Source: Heterodera schachtii
Lineage: Eukaryota > Nematoda > Chromadorea > Rhabditida > Heteroderidae
Length of the DNA: 64,000 nucleotides
Direction of reading: 5' to 3'
Assembly: GCA_023374025.1 (NCBI GenBank)
Contig: SIJG01000035.1
Span: 496,001 to 560,000, forward strand
The notes beneath the pieces are model-generated. The model was given only the letters and a program-made list of their open reading frames with translations, did not search any database and was not told where the DNA came from. Of this stretch, positions 44,719 to 56,411 are shown in pieces. Within the stretch, counting starts at the first letter, position 1. Each line of letters starts with the position of its first letter. The position numbers and the translations under genes are program-made.

Positions 44719-46653
44719 ATGATCATTTATTATTATTATTTATTTCTTTTATTTGCTTTCTTTTATGAAATAAAAGCACCACAAAAGGGTGAGAAATTTG
44801 GGAAAAACTGGCATAAAAGCAAAAAAGAAAAGGGTCGAAATCAATCGTCGGGACAATTACTGAAAATATCACCAGCAACAACACACAAAATGGCAAAAAT
44901 TATGATGAAATTGGACAAAGTATAGTAAAATCGGAGCCCCATTTTGATGAGAGCGATGTTAAATTTGGCGCAATTAATCAAATATTAAAAATTAAAATTG
45001 AACCCATTGAAAATTATGCTGAGAAAGCAATTGGAAGCGGAGCAGCTAAAGGTGAGAATTTTGTGCTAAAACAGGAGCCATATGAATTGAAAATTGGAGA
45101 AATAAAAGAGGAGCGGTGCCAAATTAATGGTGCCGAATTTGATGGTCAACAAAGTGCCGAGTGGCCTATCAAAAGGGGCCAATCAAATTTTGGGAAACGA
45201 ATGATTACTGATGGTCAAAAGAAGGATGAAAGTCAATTATCATTTTCATCATTATCAGGCTCGTAATTGTCCCCCAATAAAAATCAAATATGTTTTTTAA
45301 ATTTTCTTAAATTCCAATAGTTGAAAAAACTAAAAAAAAATTAATTAAAGTTTTGAATTTATTTTCACGAAGACTCTCATTAATTAACAATTTGGATGAA
45401 AAACCTGCAATCAAATCTTACCAATTTCTATTTTTTGTGACCCTAATGGCCCCGATAATTATGATTTATCATTTGCAGATTCAAAAATTAATGAGGTTGA
45501 TGATGAAAATGAAGAGAACAAAAGAAAAATGAAAATTATCAAAGCATTTGAAATAATAAAAAAGGAATTTGTAAGGATATTTGGGGGTGCAAATAAGATA
45601 AAGGAATGGAAAATTGAAGAACGAATCGCAAAAAAATTGAACACAAACAGGACAGAAATCTATAGATGGAAGAGAGAATTTGGATTGAATGGTCAGTCGA
45701 TTCTTATAAGAAAATTCATATTAATTATTAAAATTAAATTAAATACCGAAATTTAAAAAAAAAAAAATTCAGAAATGAAGAAACAAAACCGACTGAAGAA
45801 ATGGGAAGGAATTGTCAACGAATTTATGGAGGAAAAGGAAAAATATTTGCGTAAAAAAGAACATAAAGGCAAAAAGAAAATCCATCATCGAGAAATTGAT
45901 GAGCAAATCGCCAACAAATGGGGCACTAATAGCAGAACAATTTACAGATGGAAAAAAAAATTGGGACAAACTCGTAAGTTTTATTTTATTTATAAATCTA
46001 TAAAAACAGCCAAAAATGCCAATTAAATGACAGCCAAACAATGAACATTACCGATAATTAAATGACAATTAAATGACAATTAACAATGAATATTACCGAT
46101 AATTAGGGTTCAATTTTTAGGATGAAAATTTTAGGGATAATTTGTAAGTGATTGCTAAAAGACCTCCATTAAACGGCAGTAAAACAAATAATTCATTGGA
46201 TCAGGGCCACGATTTTTCTGTTTTATTTTTTTCATTACCTACAGGGGTCTATGAAAATTTGTAAAAAATGGTGGCGTCATAATCCGACCCATTAAAATAC
46301 AGAAAAAGCACATTTTGATGAATGATTTGCCGATAATTATAGATACGATTTCCATCTTGTCCTATTTTTAATTTGATTTATTTATAAAATTATATAAAAA
46401 GCGTGAATTAATAAAATTTTCTTAATTTTTAGAGAGTTATAATTCATTTTCCGCAGAAGAAAAATGTAAATTGATCAAAAAATATGACATGGCAAAAGCA
46501 AACAATGAAATTTTAAAGGAAAAATTTGACTATAACATTCTTCGTTACATTCGTAAATGGAAAAAAAGTAACGCTTTGGAAATAAATATGTTAAATTTAT
46601 TTTACATATTAATTTTTTTATTTATTTTTTATAAATTAAGAGGAAATGGTTAA
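44719..46653 (+). pseudogene. Secreted HTH-family gene, second subfamily, near-complete but frameshifted
   Basis: Starts MIIYYYYLFLLFAFFYEIKA (signal peptide). A one-base deficit near 44840-44890 relative to the 25.6-kb copy shifts frame to a stop at 44923. Later parts are open: KSEPHFDESDVKFG, KQEPYELKIGEIKEER; a module exon ending 45691 (KLNTNRTEIYRWKREFGL); exon 45773-45973 (KWGTNSRTIYRWKKKLG); and exon 46433-46653, a degenerate module followed by a hydrophobic tail (NMLNLFYILIFLFIFYKL) and stop. The last two junctions are in phase. The start of the exon ending at 45691 is unresolved: either 45479 after TTTGCAG, or further left, since the frame is open through DPNGPDNYDLSFAD. The C-terminal hydrophobic segment is unique in the family. 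It may be functional if the frameshift is an assembly error. Confidence 0.65.
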
Positions 46654-47790
46654 TTGAAGTGAATGACGGAACGACAAACAGAGTCAAAAATGAACAAAAC
46701 TAAAGCATTCTCAATTTAAAACGCTAAATTTGAAAAATCTAAGCTTTTTGTTAGTACTCGCGTAAAATTTTTTTTTTTTCGATTCGATATTTTTTAATTT
46801 GACAGAACAATCCTAAATAGTAATGTTTCCCTAGACTTTATTATTTTTTAAATATTTTTACATAATTTCTTTCTTCCCGTCTTCAAAATATGTCACTTTG
46901 AAATGCCTAATTCCTTCACAAATTCTTTCATATTGCCTCCAGCAGAGTATAAACTTTTAAAATTCATAAAATTATTCAATAAATGCATGCTTTTTGTGCT
47001 CATATAAACTTTTATTTATTTTTTTTGTATTATAATGCTCAAATTTTGTCGGACAATTCTAAAAATAAATTTTCATATAATTCCCAAACATTTTGTTATG
47101 GTAGTCGGTCAGCAGGCGGTGCCGATAGACACCGGCATGGTAAAAATAGAAAAATTCATATTTGTTTTTTGAAAATAAAAATTATATATATATATATATA
47201 TATATATTTTAAAGCTTTTGCTGTTTATAAAATGCTTTAATTAATCCTTTAAGAGACAATAATTTCAATTGGATTATGTTTTTAACAAACGGCATTGTTT
47301 TATAAGCAGTTTTGTGCCGTAAATCCTTTTTTTTAATCAAAATTTAGTTTTTCTAAATTTGTTGGTCATTTGCCTTTTTGCATTCTAAGAAGCAAAAGCA
47401 TGAAAAACGTAAAAAGCTATAATTTTTTCTAATTTTTAAAATTTTAAATTGTGTGGGAATTTCTAAGTCAGGGACGGGTAGGGGGGGGGGGAGCTATTGA
47501 TCATCGCTAATTCAAAATAAGCAAATGTTTCAATATAAATGTTATAAATTCATTTTTATTACAAAACGCAAAAAAGCTTTTTAATATTTTTTTTGCAAAA
47601 TTATTTATTAATAGCATAAATTAAATTTTTGTACTTTTATATGTTTTGTCACGGTATTGTTTGGAAGATAATTTAATGGTTTTGTTATGAAATGTTCATA
47701 AATTTATCACATACAGCAATTAATGATGAAGTTGATTTTTTTCAATAATAACCTCCCCAAAAAAATTAGCACAATCTCATAAATCAATCA
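46654..47790. other. Non-coding region with family and element fragments
   Basis: 46905-46990 is a minus-strand remnant of module 2 (GAATTTGTGAAGGAATTAGG). 47110-47140 holds a piece of the GC-rich segment typical of the hAT-like elements (GCAGGCGGTGCCGATAGACACC). 47182-47207 is a TA repeat and 47478-47490 a G-run. No gene. Confidence 0.5.
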
Positions 47791-47819
47791 TTAATTTTAA
47801 GAGATTTTTTTTTCCAAAT

Positions 47820-48564
47820 TTGAAAGGTTGAAAATCCAAGTTTCAATTTCTTAGCAATTACTTTGTCATTCATTTTTGTATTGTTTTCTTTCATTTTGAA
47901 ATATTGCCCTCATTTTTACCAATTTGTTCTCATTTGAATATTTATTTTGTGCTAAAATTAAAATTAAAAAAATATTAAAAATATATTAAAAAAATATTCT
48001 TACTTTTATGATTTTTAGGCAGCAATTCTTTCTTCCATTTTAAAAATGTAAATTCAGAAATGCCCAATTCCTTCACAAATTCTCTTTGTTTGCCTTTATA
48101 TAAACTTCTAAATTCATCAAATCGTTCAATGAATTCGCGCTTTTTCATCTCATAAAACTCTTTTTCATTATTTTTCTTTTATTTAAATTCATTTCTTTTT
48201 TCCATTTGTAAATTTTTTCTCGACTTACGCCTAATAATTTTGCAATTTTCCACTCAATTTTATTTTGTTTTTTCCGTTGAAATTTTCCCTTTTTCTTAAG
48301 CTTTTCTTTAATTGCATCAAATTTTTTTATGATTTCTCTTTTTTGTTGATCAATTGGGTTATTACCCATTTCTTCACTCATTTGATCACCTATTGCGGAA
48401 TTATGATTTTGCTCAGTTTGCTCTATTTTTATAATCACTTTATCTTCTTCTTCATTTTTGTCCCATGCGTTGCCGAATATTTCATCAAAATTTTGTCGAA
48501 CTTTGCCGGATTCAATTTTAAAAGCAATGAAAAATATAAAAAATAGAAAATGCCAAAAAAACAT
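47820..48564 (-). pseudogene. Secreted HTH-family copy with two frameshifts
   Basis: The ATG at 48564 starts MFFWHFLFFIFFIAFKIESG. Then come FDEIFGNAWD, an acidic linker and module 1 (LLGVSREKIYKWKKEMNL). At about 48160 the frame shifts (AAAAAGAGTTTTATG), ending in MKKSFMR-stop. In the other frame module 2 follows (FVKELGISEFTFLKWKKEL) up to a donor A|GTAAG near 48004. The module 3 exon at about 47800-47945 has an extra base (ATGAGGGCAATATTTC) and a weakened core. Two independent lesions make it a pseudogene. Confidence 0.75.
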
Positions 48565-48880
48565 TTTGCTATTTGAAAACGATTTATATGGGAATTTATT
48601 GGAAATCAAATTTCCGTAATTTGTGCTAATTATTAAAAACTGAAAGCAAATAATTTTTATATATTTCCTCTCCGTTGCAAAATAATAGCGAAAAAATTGG
48701 GAATTGTATATGATAGACTGAGAAGATGGAAACGGAAATTGACTTCAATTTAATGATTGATTTATGAGATTGTGGTTATTTTTTGGGTAGGTTTTTAATT
48801 GAAAAAAATTCAACTTCATCATTAATTGCTTTATGTGATAAATTTATGAAAATTTAATAGCAAAATCATTGGTTCTATGT

Positions 48881-49252
48881 CGTTACTTAAAAAACCATCA
48901 TTATGATTTTATGAAAAATTATTTATAACTTAGCTTAAAAGCAATAAATTTTTATTTGTATCATATCATTCGATAGCTCTAAGTATGCTCTACCAGTCTA
49001 CAAAATTTCAGAAATTTCGTCAAGTTTCAAAGTTAGGACCAAATATGCATAAAACATACTAAAAAAACAAGGTTTTTTGAGTTCATCTAGCCATAACTTT
49101 TTTGAAACTTAACGAAATTTTCTGAAATTTTGTAGACTGGTAGAGCATACTTAGAGCTATCGAATGATATGAACAAGTAAAAATATGTTTGCTGTTAAGC
49201 TAAGTTATAAATAATTTTTCATAAGATCATAATGATGGTTTTTTAAGTAACG
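48881..49252. repeat. Large inverted repeat, arms of about 170 bp
   Basis: CGTTACTTAAAAAACCATCA at the left pairs with TGATGGTTTTTTAAGTAACG at the right. Inside, TCATTCGATAGCTCTAAGTA and CTACCAGTCTACAAAATTTC are matched by their inverted copies. Arms are about 90% identical around a 25-bp centre. It is the clearest member of the dispersed inverted-repeat family. Confidence 0.88.
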
Positions 49253-49455
49253 ACTCAGCCCCAAATCATTGAATTATCTTCCAAACTCTGTCATAACAAA
49301 ACATAAAAAATTTAATTTAGACATATTGAAAAAAAAAAGTTTCCATAAAATATTAAAATTATCATTTTATTCTCCAAAAAACTTTCTGCCGAATTGTTTA
49401 AATAATAAAATAAGATTATTTAAAAAATAAAGAAAATTATCACAGATTATGTTTA

Positions 49456-52400
49456 TCAAGCTATTCCATTCTCTTCATTTGTTTCTGATGCTGAATGACT
49501 CTGAAAATTAAAAAAATTTAACCAAAAAAAAAATGTTTTTGTTACCGGAGGATGCTTTCCATTTCCAATAGCAACAATTCTGGGCGGAAGAGTCTTTAAA
49601 AATTAATTTCTTTTAATAAATTTTATTTATATTTAAAATAATTAATATAATTTTAAATAAGGTTGCTCCCTAAATCAACTCGTGGAATTTCGGATGTCAT
49701 CATTGCACTCCAAAGTGGAGGAGAGAGTCTTTAAAAGATTTTTGATTTTTTTTCTTCAAAAAAATTGAATTTTATGATACTTTCTGACGAGGGTATTTAA
49801 CTCCTTGAAATTTTTAAAAATTTGTCGAGGAATTTATCCGCGTTTATCCGACTTGTCTCTACCCAAAGATTGGGGAGGAACCCTATTCTTAAATTTATTC
49901 CAAATGCATTTAACAATATTATTTGTATTTTCTTTAAAAAAGTTAAAATAATCGAAAATGATTAAAAAAGGAATCACCTTTTTAAAGTAATTTAAAAAAA
50001 AAAAACTTTTATTGGCTTCAAAAAACATAAATTTTCAAAATTAACAACTTTACCTGAATTGTTTGTGGTACCGCAATCGATGCTTTTACTGTAAATTTGT
50101 ATTATATTTTACAGTATTTGCTATTCTTTATAATCAATTTACCGCTTTTATATTCAAAAGTAGCGCCATGAAAAGTGCCATTTAAATTATTTGAAACTTT
50201 CAGTATCAAAATAACATCTGTGTCAACATCACTATATATTGTTGTTGTTGTGCCGCAGCAAAGTCGAGCTCCTGAAAATTTAAATAAATCAAAAGCATAT
50301 AAAAAATTATTTAATTAAATGCTTTGTTAAAAATTTGATTTTAATTGAATTATAAAAATTTAGAAAAAATATTTTTTTTAAGAAAAATAAAATGAAATAG
50401 ATTTTTTAAATTATTACTTTGTAATAACTGTTTACAATTAATTTTTTAATTATGAGAGTATTTTCATGACAAAAATAGCAGAAACTTCAGTCTTATTTTT
50501 TGTAACATTATTTTCAGCTAATTCAACTTTTCAAAAAATCTCAGAAAATAATGGTCTAAGTTTTTCGTTTGTTATTTCAGTCTCTAACCTGTAGAAATTT
50601 TTTTCTTTTTTGCTTTCACTTCCAAATAACTTGAACAAGCATCGGAGCACGGGAATTCCAATTTTGTGATTGAAATTTCGATTCTCTGTTCGCATTTTTG
50701 AGGCTAAAATAAATGCAAATTAATTAAAAATTTAATTAATTTTATTTAAAAAAATAGAAACTTTACAATAATTCTCCAATAGCATTCAGTGTTCGGTTGA
50801 AGTTGACCAGTTGTGATTGTTCCGGCCCATTTCCCAGCCATCATAAATCCGACATTTGAACAAAACGGACTGTCTAATTAAGTTAAATTAGTTTATTTTA
50901 ATAACACAAAAGAATTGTCTAATTAAATTAAACTAATTTATTTTAATAACACAAAACGGACTGTCTAATTAATTTAATAAATTAATATTAATAATCTTTA
51001 AATATTATTATTAAATTAATTTTTAATAATCTTTATAATTAATTATTACTGCTTAAAGGTGTCTCTTGGCAGAAAGCGCCTGAATATCCCTAAATTTGTT
51101 CGTGAGTTTTTTTTTCAAATTAATAAAAGTTGAATTACATCTGGACACCGACATTTGTTGCAATCATTTGGATCTGTGTAACCGTCATTTGAGCATTCCA
51201 ATTTTTCACTGCATGAATCTTTTTTGTAAAAAATATTAATTATTTTTTTGTAATTATATTAAAAAAAAAATTATGCTAAAGAATTAAAGGGAAGCGCCCG
51301 TTGGGACTCGAACCCACGGCCTTCCCAAAACTATGTAACTTTCAGGAGTTTTTGCTTATTTTATATTAGTGCCAAAAAACAACATATTAAAATTTTAACG
51401 GGTAAATTCTTAAAAATTTTGAAATTCTGTTTAATTATTATTAAATCAAAATTTTTATCAGAAAATTTTTTGGAAGCGTTTTAATTATTTTAAATTTAAA
51501 TTTATCAAAATTTTCTCACTTTTACAATAACGTTTATTTATTATTCGAGCATCTTTGAATGAAAGTCCAGCACGGTTGCCCATTGTTTGTTGAAAGTTTG
51601 GGTCTTTTGTTAGGATTGTATAACTAAATATTGGAAAATTATTTTTCCCGAAATTTCTATTTTTTTTTAATTATAAAAACCTTTTACGATCTTTGCTAAA
51701 GCCTTTGCTAGGGTAATGCATTGTCGAGCCAATATCCTAATTAAAAAATTCAACTTTTAAAATTATTTTTTCATTTTTCCATACATATGTCAAGCCCAAA
51801 TTGTCACTGTCGTCAGAATTTCGTTTCATGAAATTATATGCCATGTCATGAAAATTTAATAAAATTAATTTATATTAATGAACGCGTCATTAAAAAATAC
51901 TATTTTAAGGCTCCATTTAAATTTATTTAATAATTAATTTCTAATTTAACAGTAGTTAAAAAATATTATTTTAAGGTCCCATTGAAATTTAACCGTTCAA
52001 CTGACGAAATTTTTAAATTTCCTTATCAGTCTAACTACCCTTGTAAGCTTCATCAATGGCTTAAAAGAATAGATGATGTTAACCTTTAAATTCAGCGGAC
52101 CTTATAAATTAACCGTCCTTTCCTTAAAAATATTTTAAAAAGATATTTTTTTACCTTAGGATAATTCTAAAGACTTTTTTTTTATTCTAATAACCCAAAT
52201 CTTAAATTAAAATTAAGAAAAAATTTAAAAAATGTTTGTTTTACCTAATTAAAGGAATTTAAGTATAAAAAAATATCAAAAAGCAAAAAATAACCTTAAA
52301 TTTATTTGCATAACCCAAATTTAAATTATTGTTAAAAAAGAATTTTTAAAAATTATTAGGGCCTAATTAACCCAATTTATTTGCTTACCGAAATAATTGC

Positions 52401-53694
52401 GTCATAATTAACGAGGACGTACTCATCTCTATCATTTCGTGACTGTTCATGCCAAAGGCCCAATGCATGCAGTGTTTCATGGGCAATAATATCAAGCTAA
52501 TTAAAACGAAAAAAAAAAATTATTTTGAATTAATTTTTTTAATTTTTTTTTTTACCCGGTCACAGCCACGACCAATTGAAATTGGTTGGCCACCGCCTTG
52601 TCGTCCAACCGGTGAAAAACAACCACCGCCTCGGAAATATTCCAGAAAATCTCTATCATACAATTCAGTACTGGTTTCATAGGCTTTGAATCTTATGCAA
52701 GTAAGTTTTCTGTGGAAAAAAAAAAAAAAACTAATTTTGCTTTTTTTTAAATGGGTGGATAAAAATTTTTTGTTTTGGAACAAAATTTTGTGCCGATTTT
52801 GAAATTTGCACTTGGGGTTGGGTGTGCCGGATCCAGGGTCAAATCCCGTAAGTTTTTGATTGAATCCACTCCCTTAAAAACATAAATCCAACTAATAGGG
52901 CATACACTTTTTCATTCCTTTACCAATCTGATTCAATTCATGTAAAATGTAAAAAATATTAGTGTTTTATTGTAAAATTAAATTTAAATTTTAAATAACA
53001 AACAATTGTCAAAACATACTCAATATGATTTAAGCCATTTTTCACTGTATCAATTAGCTTGGCTATAAAAAATATTAAATAATAAATTTTAAAAAAGTGA
53101 TAAAACATACAATCATTTAAGTAATCTGAACGAAATGTGTAAGGAATTGTCAAATTTGACCAAAATGTGTCAGGAGCAGGATTAGCTTGTCTTTGTGTCC
53201 GTTTATGGCCAAAATTTGCTGAAATTTAATTTTTGAATAATCCAATAAAAATATTTTAAATTTAAATTTTTATTTTCTTACCGTATTTCAATTGGTATAA
53301 AATTTTCTTGGCCTGTGGAACTGACAGCAAAATGTCGCCTTCAAATAATTGGTCCAACAAATTATGATTCAAATTCAATATTGAATCTTTGTCACTGTCT
53401 TTTGAGCTTTGCTGTTTTGACAATTTTACAAAATGCTAAAAAAATATTTAATTTAAATAATTTTCCAAAGTTTTCACCTCATCAGAAAATTTTTTCAAGT
53501 TTTTCTGTGCTTCAATTTTAATTTTATCCAACAATTGCTTCACTTCATTGTGTTCATCAGTTTCAAAAATGTCATTTGTCTGAAAAAGTTTGGACAAATA
53601 ATAAAATTAATTAATATTTTACTTTTTTAATTGGGCTTCCATTTAGAAAATAAACAAATAATATAGTTTGAAATATATGAAGAAATATTTTCAT
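49456..53694 (-). CDS. Astacin metalloprotease with EGF and CUB domains (complete)
   Basis: Secreted zinc endopeptidase of the nematode NAS type. Exons on the minus strand: 53623-53694 (signal peptide [16 protein letters not shown]), 53478-53579, 53282-53435 (propeptide with LFEGDILL, the aspartate-switch motif), 53111-53218 (KRTQRQ processing site, then [12 protein letters not shown]), 53020-53062, 52556-52709 ([20 protein letters not shown]), 52389-52496 (zinc site [15 protein letters not shown]), about 51785-51853, 51681-51736 (Met-turn STMHYPSKG), 51520-51623 ([16 protein letters not shown]), 51139-51218 and 51050-51089 (EGF), 50767-50873, 50589-50703, 50143-50271 (CUB), 50054-50088, 49546-49593 and 49456-49500 (short tail, stop). 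Phases agree except that the acceptor of the [14 protein letters not shown] exon cannot be found. All catalytic residues are present. Its substrate is unknown; roles in cuticle or digestion are typical. Confidence 0.92.
51288..51327 (-). other. tRNA-like 3' fragment in an astacin intron
   Basis: The minus strand reads GGCCGTGGGTTCGAGTCCCA then ACGGGCGCTTCCC, with a T-arm and loop (GTGGG TTCGAGT CCCAA). No matching 5' half with a D-arm is found upstream, so it is a tRNA-derived fragment, not a functional gene. Confidence 0.5.
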
Positions 53695-54194
53695 TTTTAT
53701 TTAGTTTTGTATCGAAATATTAGGAAAACGAATGTTTTATTCAAAAACTTTAATTTAAAATATAATTAAATATTTAAAAGTTCCTTTTGGATGAATTTTT
53801 CATTAAAATAATGTTTATAGGTAAAAATTGAAATTGCGTATAAAAATAGGTCAATTAGTCGCTGATTATTTGCGAGACATTTTTCTCCTAATTAAGTAGT
53901 CAATAACATAACCTTGATCGGGATTTGATATAAAAAAGTTTCATTATCAAAAAAAAAAAAGATTAACTAATTAATTTTATAATATTAATTTTCTAATAAA
54001 AAAATTATAACGTAATTTTTGATCTGTTCAATCAAATTTTTATATTAAGTTTTCAAAAAGCTAAGCAAACACGAATTTATGTAATTTTTTAAAACAATAA
54101 TTATTTTAAAGGTAAAAATAGCAAAAACGTTCCTCATTGGAGTCTCCAAACAATTGTTCAAATAAATTCGAATTAGTTTCTATGTCGTCATTAT
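53695..54194. other. Upstream region of the complete astacin gene
   Basis: 500 bp of AT-rich sequence that should contain the promoter. No repeat or gene is recognised. Confidence 0.5.
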
Positions 54195-54771
54195 TAGGGA
54201 TGGGAATTTATTACTTTTTTTTTTTGCTGACTTTAAATGACCTTAAAATGACTTAAAATGTGTTCTACACTTTGATTGAAGCTTCTAACATGCATCTTTT
54301 GTGACTTTTTTTTTTTTTGACTTTTTTATACTTTTTGTGATTTTTATGACTTTTTTTGCGTTTTTATGACTTTTTTCGTGAATTTTTTAATTTTTAAGGC
54401 AAAGTTTGACTTTTAGTGAATAAAATAAAATCTGGCGGGGTAACATTTTTGAAATGTTTCTTTTTTTTCGTTAAATTAAACCTTTTAAATTAGGTACTTG
54501 CTTCGATACGTCGACTTTTTGGTACTTTTCCGTTTGGGGGCCCACATTTATTTAAATTAAAAAACGTCAACAAAGAGCGCGCGCCATGCGGATCCACTCG
54601 ATTATTTTTGGCCCAAATTTTTGCTTTTATGATTCCCAAATAGCTGAAGCGCTGTTTTTGGATATTCATCGTGCATTTAGTTGACATTTTTAAATTAAAA
54701 TAAATGTGGGGCACCCAAACGGAAAAGTACCGACTTTTTTGAGATTTTTCGTGACTTAATTCCCATCCCTA
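54195..54771. mobile_element. hAT-like non-autonomous element with GACTTTTT-rich ends, 577 bp
   Basis: The termini TAGGGATGGGAATTTATTAC and the inverted GTGACTTAATTCCCATCCCTA are flanked by GTCATTAT (54187-54194 and 54772-54779). Subterminal words TTTTTATGACTTTTTT recur. A second element is nested inside (54521-54731). No coding capacity. Confidence 0.9.
54521..54731. mobile_element. Nested MITE, 211 bp, GGTACT termini, 8-bp TSD
   Basis: GGTACTTTTCCGTTTGGGGG at the left pairs with GGCACCCAAACGGAAAAGTACC at the right. Flanks are GACTTTTT on both sides (54513-54520 and 54732-54739). The GGTACT terminus is shared with the Merlin-like element at 15895, so a Merlin-type MITE is likely. Confidence 0.85.
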
Positions 54772-54807
54772 GTCATTATAAAGACATTCCATATCAAAAA
54801 TGAATAG

Positions 54808-55437
54808 GACCCGGATTTATATTGACAAAAAAGTCGAAAATTATGGACGAAATATGGACAAAAACGCTGAAACATGGACAAAAAAACCAAAATATGGACA
54901 AAAATTTTTGAAAATTGATTTGAATTTTTGAAAAAAAAAAATCCGTAAACCATAAAATTTTTTGTAAAGAAGAAAAAATCATTTTAATACTGGAATTATA
55001 GGTGGAATTCCATAATGAGAACTCCTTCTTTATTATTTAGTGAAAAATATTAAAAGTTTGAAAAAAAATTGCAAAATTTAGAAATTTTCTTTAAAAAATA
55101 ATTTTAAGCGAATGTTGCTAATGAATTTTTTTGCACAATTTTTGGTTTTTTTTTCCAAGAGTTTTCGATTTTAGTGGTGTATTCCCCATAAATTTCCAAA
55201 AATTTTCCATCTTTTTAGGTGTGTGTGTGTTTTTGGAATTTATATTGAAAAGGCCAAAATATGGATGTAGAAAATTGAAATATGGACAAAAACCTGAAAT
55301 ATGGAAAAACATTGAAATAAAACTCATCCTAAAAGCATCAAACCAAGCTTAAAATATTATTTACGTGCTTTTTACGCCGAAAAAAGTGGGTGAGCAACAA
55401 AAAAAAAATATGGAAATCCATACAAATCCGGGCCCTA
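54808..55437. mobile_element. Element with ATATGGACAAAAA-rich body
   Basis: The left end TAGGACCCGGATTTATATTG and the right end ATACAAATCCGGGCCCTA form an imperfect inverted repeat. AAATATGGACAAAAA words occur near both ends, as subterminal repeats. Flanks do not match, so the target duplication is lost. A second partial right end (CATGAATCCGGGCCCTA) lies at 55856-55872. Confidence 0.6.
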
Positions 55438-56411
55438 CTCATAATACTACCAACAAATTTATTCATTGACATATTTCTAAAGCAAAATAATAAATAAAAT
55501 GCGGCTTATAGAACTTTTGCCGCACTCTGTACTGAATAATTGTGCTGTGTCGTTTCTTAAATCCGCCAATCGATTTGAAAACCAAAAATTTGTAGCCCAT
55601 ATAAATTCATAAGTTGGCTCAAATTCAACCAAATTTATCTTTTATGGTATCATTCAATTGATTAGTTATTCTCTATCACAAATTATTTTCTAACATTTTT
55701 TTACTTAATTATAAAAAAAAGTTATTGTCATAAAATTTCAAAAAATCTTAAGTCAGAATTTTTTGTCCACCAGAACTTTTTTGAAGCTCAATGAACTTTC
55801 TGAAATTTTTAAAGATAAATCGAGAATTCTTAGAAAAAAATATATGGAAATACACATGAATCCGGGCCCTACTCATAACATTACCAACAAATTTATTCAT
55901 TGACATAATCTGAATTAAACAGTACATTTTTTTGTTGTAGTTTATAGCAAAATAAATCAACAGAAAAAAGACAAAAAATATTGAATAATGGTCGAAAGCT
56001 AATTGGTCGATTTGGTACCGAATTTTTTAATACCCGGTTGTACCCGGACCTACCGGGTCGGGTACCGGGTCGGGTACCGGTTATAGGATTTTCAAAAAAC
56101 CGGGTCCGGGTATTGAAAAAACCGGGTATCCGGGTCTGGTCCCGGTCGGGTACCCGGACCCGTCTAACCCTAGTTCAAACTCAATAGACGTAAATATTTA
56201 TTTCAAAAAAAAAATGGAAAATGATTATAGAGCAAAATAAAAATGTTGTTTTCTATCAGTGAAATGAAAAGATACATAGAACGCCAAAGTGAGAGAAATT
56301 AAAAAGAAAAAAAAAGAAACAAGAAAAATAGGAAAATAGGAAAATTGACCCATAGAGAACTGTTAATTAGGCTAAGTGGCACCAGATAAAATTGGGTTGG
56401 TTTGGCAAAAG
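55438..56411. other. Repeat-filled spacer
   Basis: CTCATAATACTACCAACAAATTTATTCATTGACATA-type sequence after 55438 is duplicated after 55872. 55545-55830 is a degenerate inverted-repeat family copy (GTGTCGTTTCTTAAATCCGC). 56030-56175 is a truncated hAT-like end of the GGGTACCCGG type finishing GTCTAACCCTA. No gene. Confidence 0.55.
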
